DNA from: Algoriphagus sp. | Lineage (GTDB): Bacteria; Bacteroidota; Bacteroidia; Cytophagales; Cyclobacteriaceae | DNA: 36,338 nt | Direction: 5' to 3' | NCBI RefSeq assembly: GCF_029254265.1 | Contig: NZ_JAQWXX010000070.1 | Coordinates: forward strand, 1-36,338 | In this document: positions 35,694 through 36,338 of the stretch, piece after piece | How positions within the stretch are numbered: the stretch's first letter is position 1 | Layout: every line of letters begins with the position of its first letter | The notes under the pieces: generated by a model | What the model was told of the DNA's origin: nothing | Database searches by the model: none | The model's input: the letters and a program-made list of their open reading frames with translations, nothing else | Translations under genes and position numbers: made by a program

Positions 35694-36214
35694 TTATTTA
35701 GAGACCATAAATCGATCTTGATGGATGGTTTTTCCCTTATAGCTTACCGAGAGAATATAATCACCTTTTGGTAGGGTAGAGATGTCTATTTTGTCGCCGC
35801 CCCTATGTCCCAAAATTTCTGTCTTAAGACTTGTATCAACTCCTTGTATTGTCAAATCAAACATCATATCCTTGCTCAAGTCAATTGTCAATTCACTTGA
35901 AGAAGGATTTGGGTAAAGCCTAAAAGAACCAAAATTAAAGAAGGATACATTTCTGCTTGATAAAATAGTTGAACCATTTCTAGCAGTAATGGAGAAACTA
36001 ATGCTCCCTCCAGAAACCATGTTAAAAGTCACATAATTTCCAGAAGTATTAAAGGTCGTAATACTCCCAGAAGTCCTTTGCCAAGTAAGGGATGTTGCAT
36101 TGGGACAAGTTATAGTAGAGGTGACATTACCAATTCCGATCTGGTTCGTTGAATTTAAATTTATTCCTGTATTGCTTCCAATGTTATATGTGCCTTCCAA
36201 ACATATATTTGTTT
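35694..36214 (-). pseudogene. 5'-truncated T9SS C-terminal sorting-domain protein
   Basis: Only the end of a secreted surface protein is left: an Ig/PKD-like beta domain (ICLEGTYNIGSN, then CPNATSLTWQRTSG), and a C-terminal T9SS type A sorting domain (about the last 75 residues, SFRLYPNPSSSELTIDL with later LPKGDYILSVS). The sorting domain sends cargo through the type IX secretion system to the cell surface. No ATG with a signal peptide exists. The frame continues to the edge of an insertion sequence near 36215 and then stops (TAA 36231-36233). The missing N-terminal part is presumably on the other side of the IS, outside the window. Confidence 0.75.
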
Positions 36215-36338
36215 GGGTTCTACCCTTAAGTTAGTGGGGATATAAGTTTAATCCTCCGTGGAAAAAGAGGATTGCACTTCTAAAGTTGGTAAAAGTTCTA
36301 TAGCCTTTACCTACAGTTTTGAGCTCTTGGATTTTTCC
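36215..36338 (-). mobile_element. Insertion sequence end, partial
   Basis: The element runs off the window. Its apparent edge is at GGGTTCTACCC (36215-36225), where host coding sequence ceases. The adjacent host sequence contains a palindrome CCAAACA-TATATT-TGTTTGG (36197-36216). The transposase stops 16 bases from this edge, as is normal for a compact IS. The other end and any target duplication are not visible. Confidence 0.65.
36231..36338 (-). CDS. Transposase C-terminus, partial (ISL3-like)
   Basis: The last 35 residues of a reading frame enter from the right window edge: KIQELKTVGKGYRTFTNF, then RSAILFFHGGLNLYPH and a stop. The pattern (basic-aromatic GYR.F.NFR followed by ILFF.GGL.LYP) resembles the C-termini of ISL3-type DDE transposases in Bacteroidota. 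The catalytic residues lie outside the window, so the family and activity cannot be confirmed. Confidence 0.6.
   Translation of the reverse strand, partial: GKIQELKTVGKGYRTFTNFRSAILFFHGGLNLYPH

Overview
The window reads as chromosomal DNA of a member of the Bacteroidota, most likely order Cytophagales and family Cyclobacteriaceae (an Algoriphagus-like organism). The evidence is a gldA-gldF-gldG gliding-motility ABC transporter operon, a type IX secretion (T9SS) C-terminal sorting domain, a FecA-like TonB-dependent receptor, a Bacteroidota-type short RsmI-like methylase, moderate-to-low GC and an absence of strong Shine-Dalgarno sequences. The family-level placement comes from protein flavour alone and was not tested by search. 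Most of the window is core or semi-core genome. No phage, CRISPR array, rRNA or tRNA was seen.

Layout. At 1-7.0 kb: an orphan six-helix membrane protein, a sugar-transfer-type ATP-grasp protein, a PEGA-repeat exported protein, an M19 dipeptidase next to an RsmI-like methylase, and an exported amidohydrolase. At 7.0-10.2 kb: a small LprI-like protein abutting an alpha/beta hydrolase, pdxJ, and a yqeY-cvpA pair. At 10.2-17.5 kb, minus strand: a LolA-like carrier, ftsK, pyrD and two near-identical M20 amidohydrolases in tandem. At 17.6-23.8 kb, plus strand: an SDR, a membrane-anchored redoxin, gldA-gldF-gldG with ATGA overlaps, and dnaN. At 23.8-34.6 kb, minus strand: a VF530 protein, a lipoprotein amidohydrolase, an HtrA-like protease without an export signal, a VOC protein, a TonB receptor preceded by a small membrane protein, a CMD/AhpD-like protein with an AraC regulator, and a class C beta-lactamase-like hydrolase. 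At 34.9-36.3 kb: an outer-membrane barrel gene downstream of a T9SS-sorted protein whose 5' part has been replaced by the end of an insertion sequence that runs off the window.

Functional themes are cell-envelope traffic (LolA, GldAFG, TonB receptor, T9SS cargo, PEGA and barrel proteins), peptide or amide hydrolysis (M19, two M20, two amidohydrolases, HtrA, serine hydrolase), and housekeeping (FtsK, DnaN, PyrD, PdxJ, RsmI).

The least explained material is non-coding. There is an 82-nt dyad directly in front of the TonB receptor start codon that also covers the stop codon of the upstream gene. There is an 87-nt element predicted to fold as a closing stem carrying two hairpins, downstream of the SDR gene. 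A GC-rich inverted-repeat element lies after dnaN. Two decayed copies of a REP-like element occur near 31.0 and 34.7 kb. No obviously new multi-gene defence or biosynthetic system is visible; the TonB leader and the REP-like elements are the best candidates for something undescribed.
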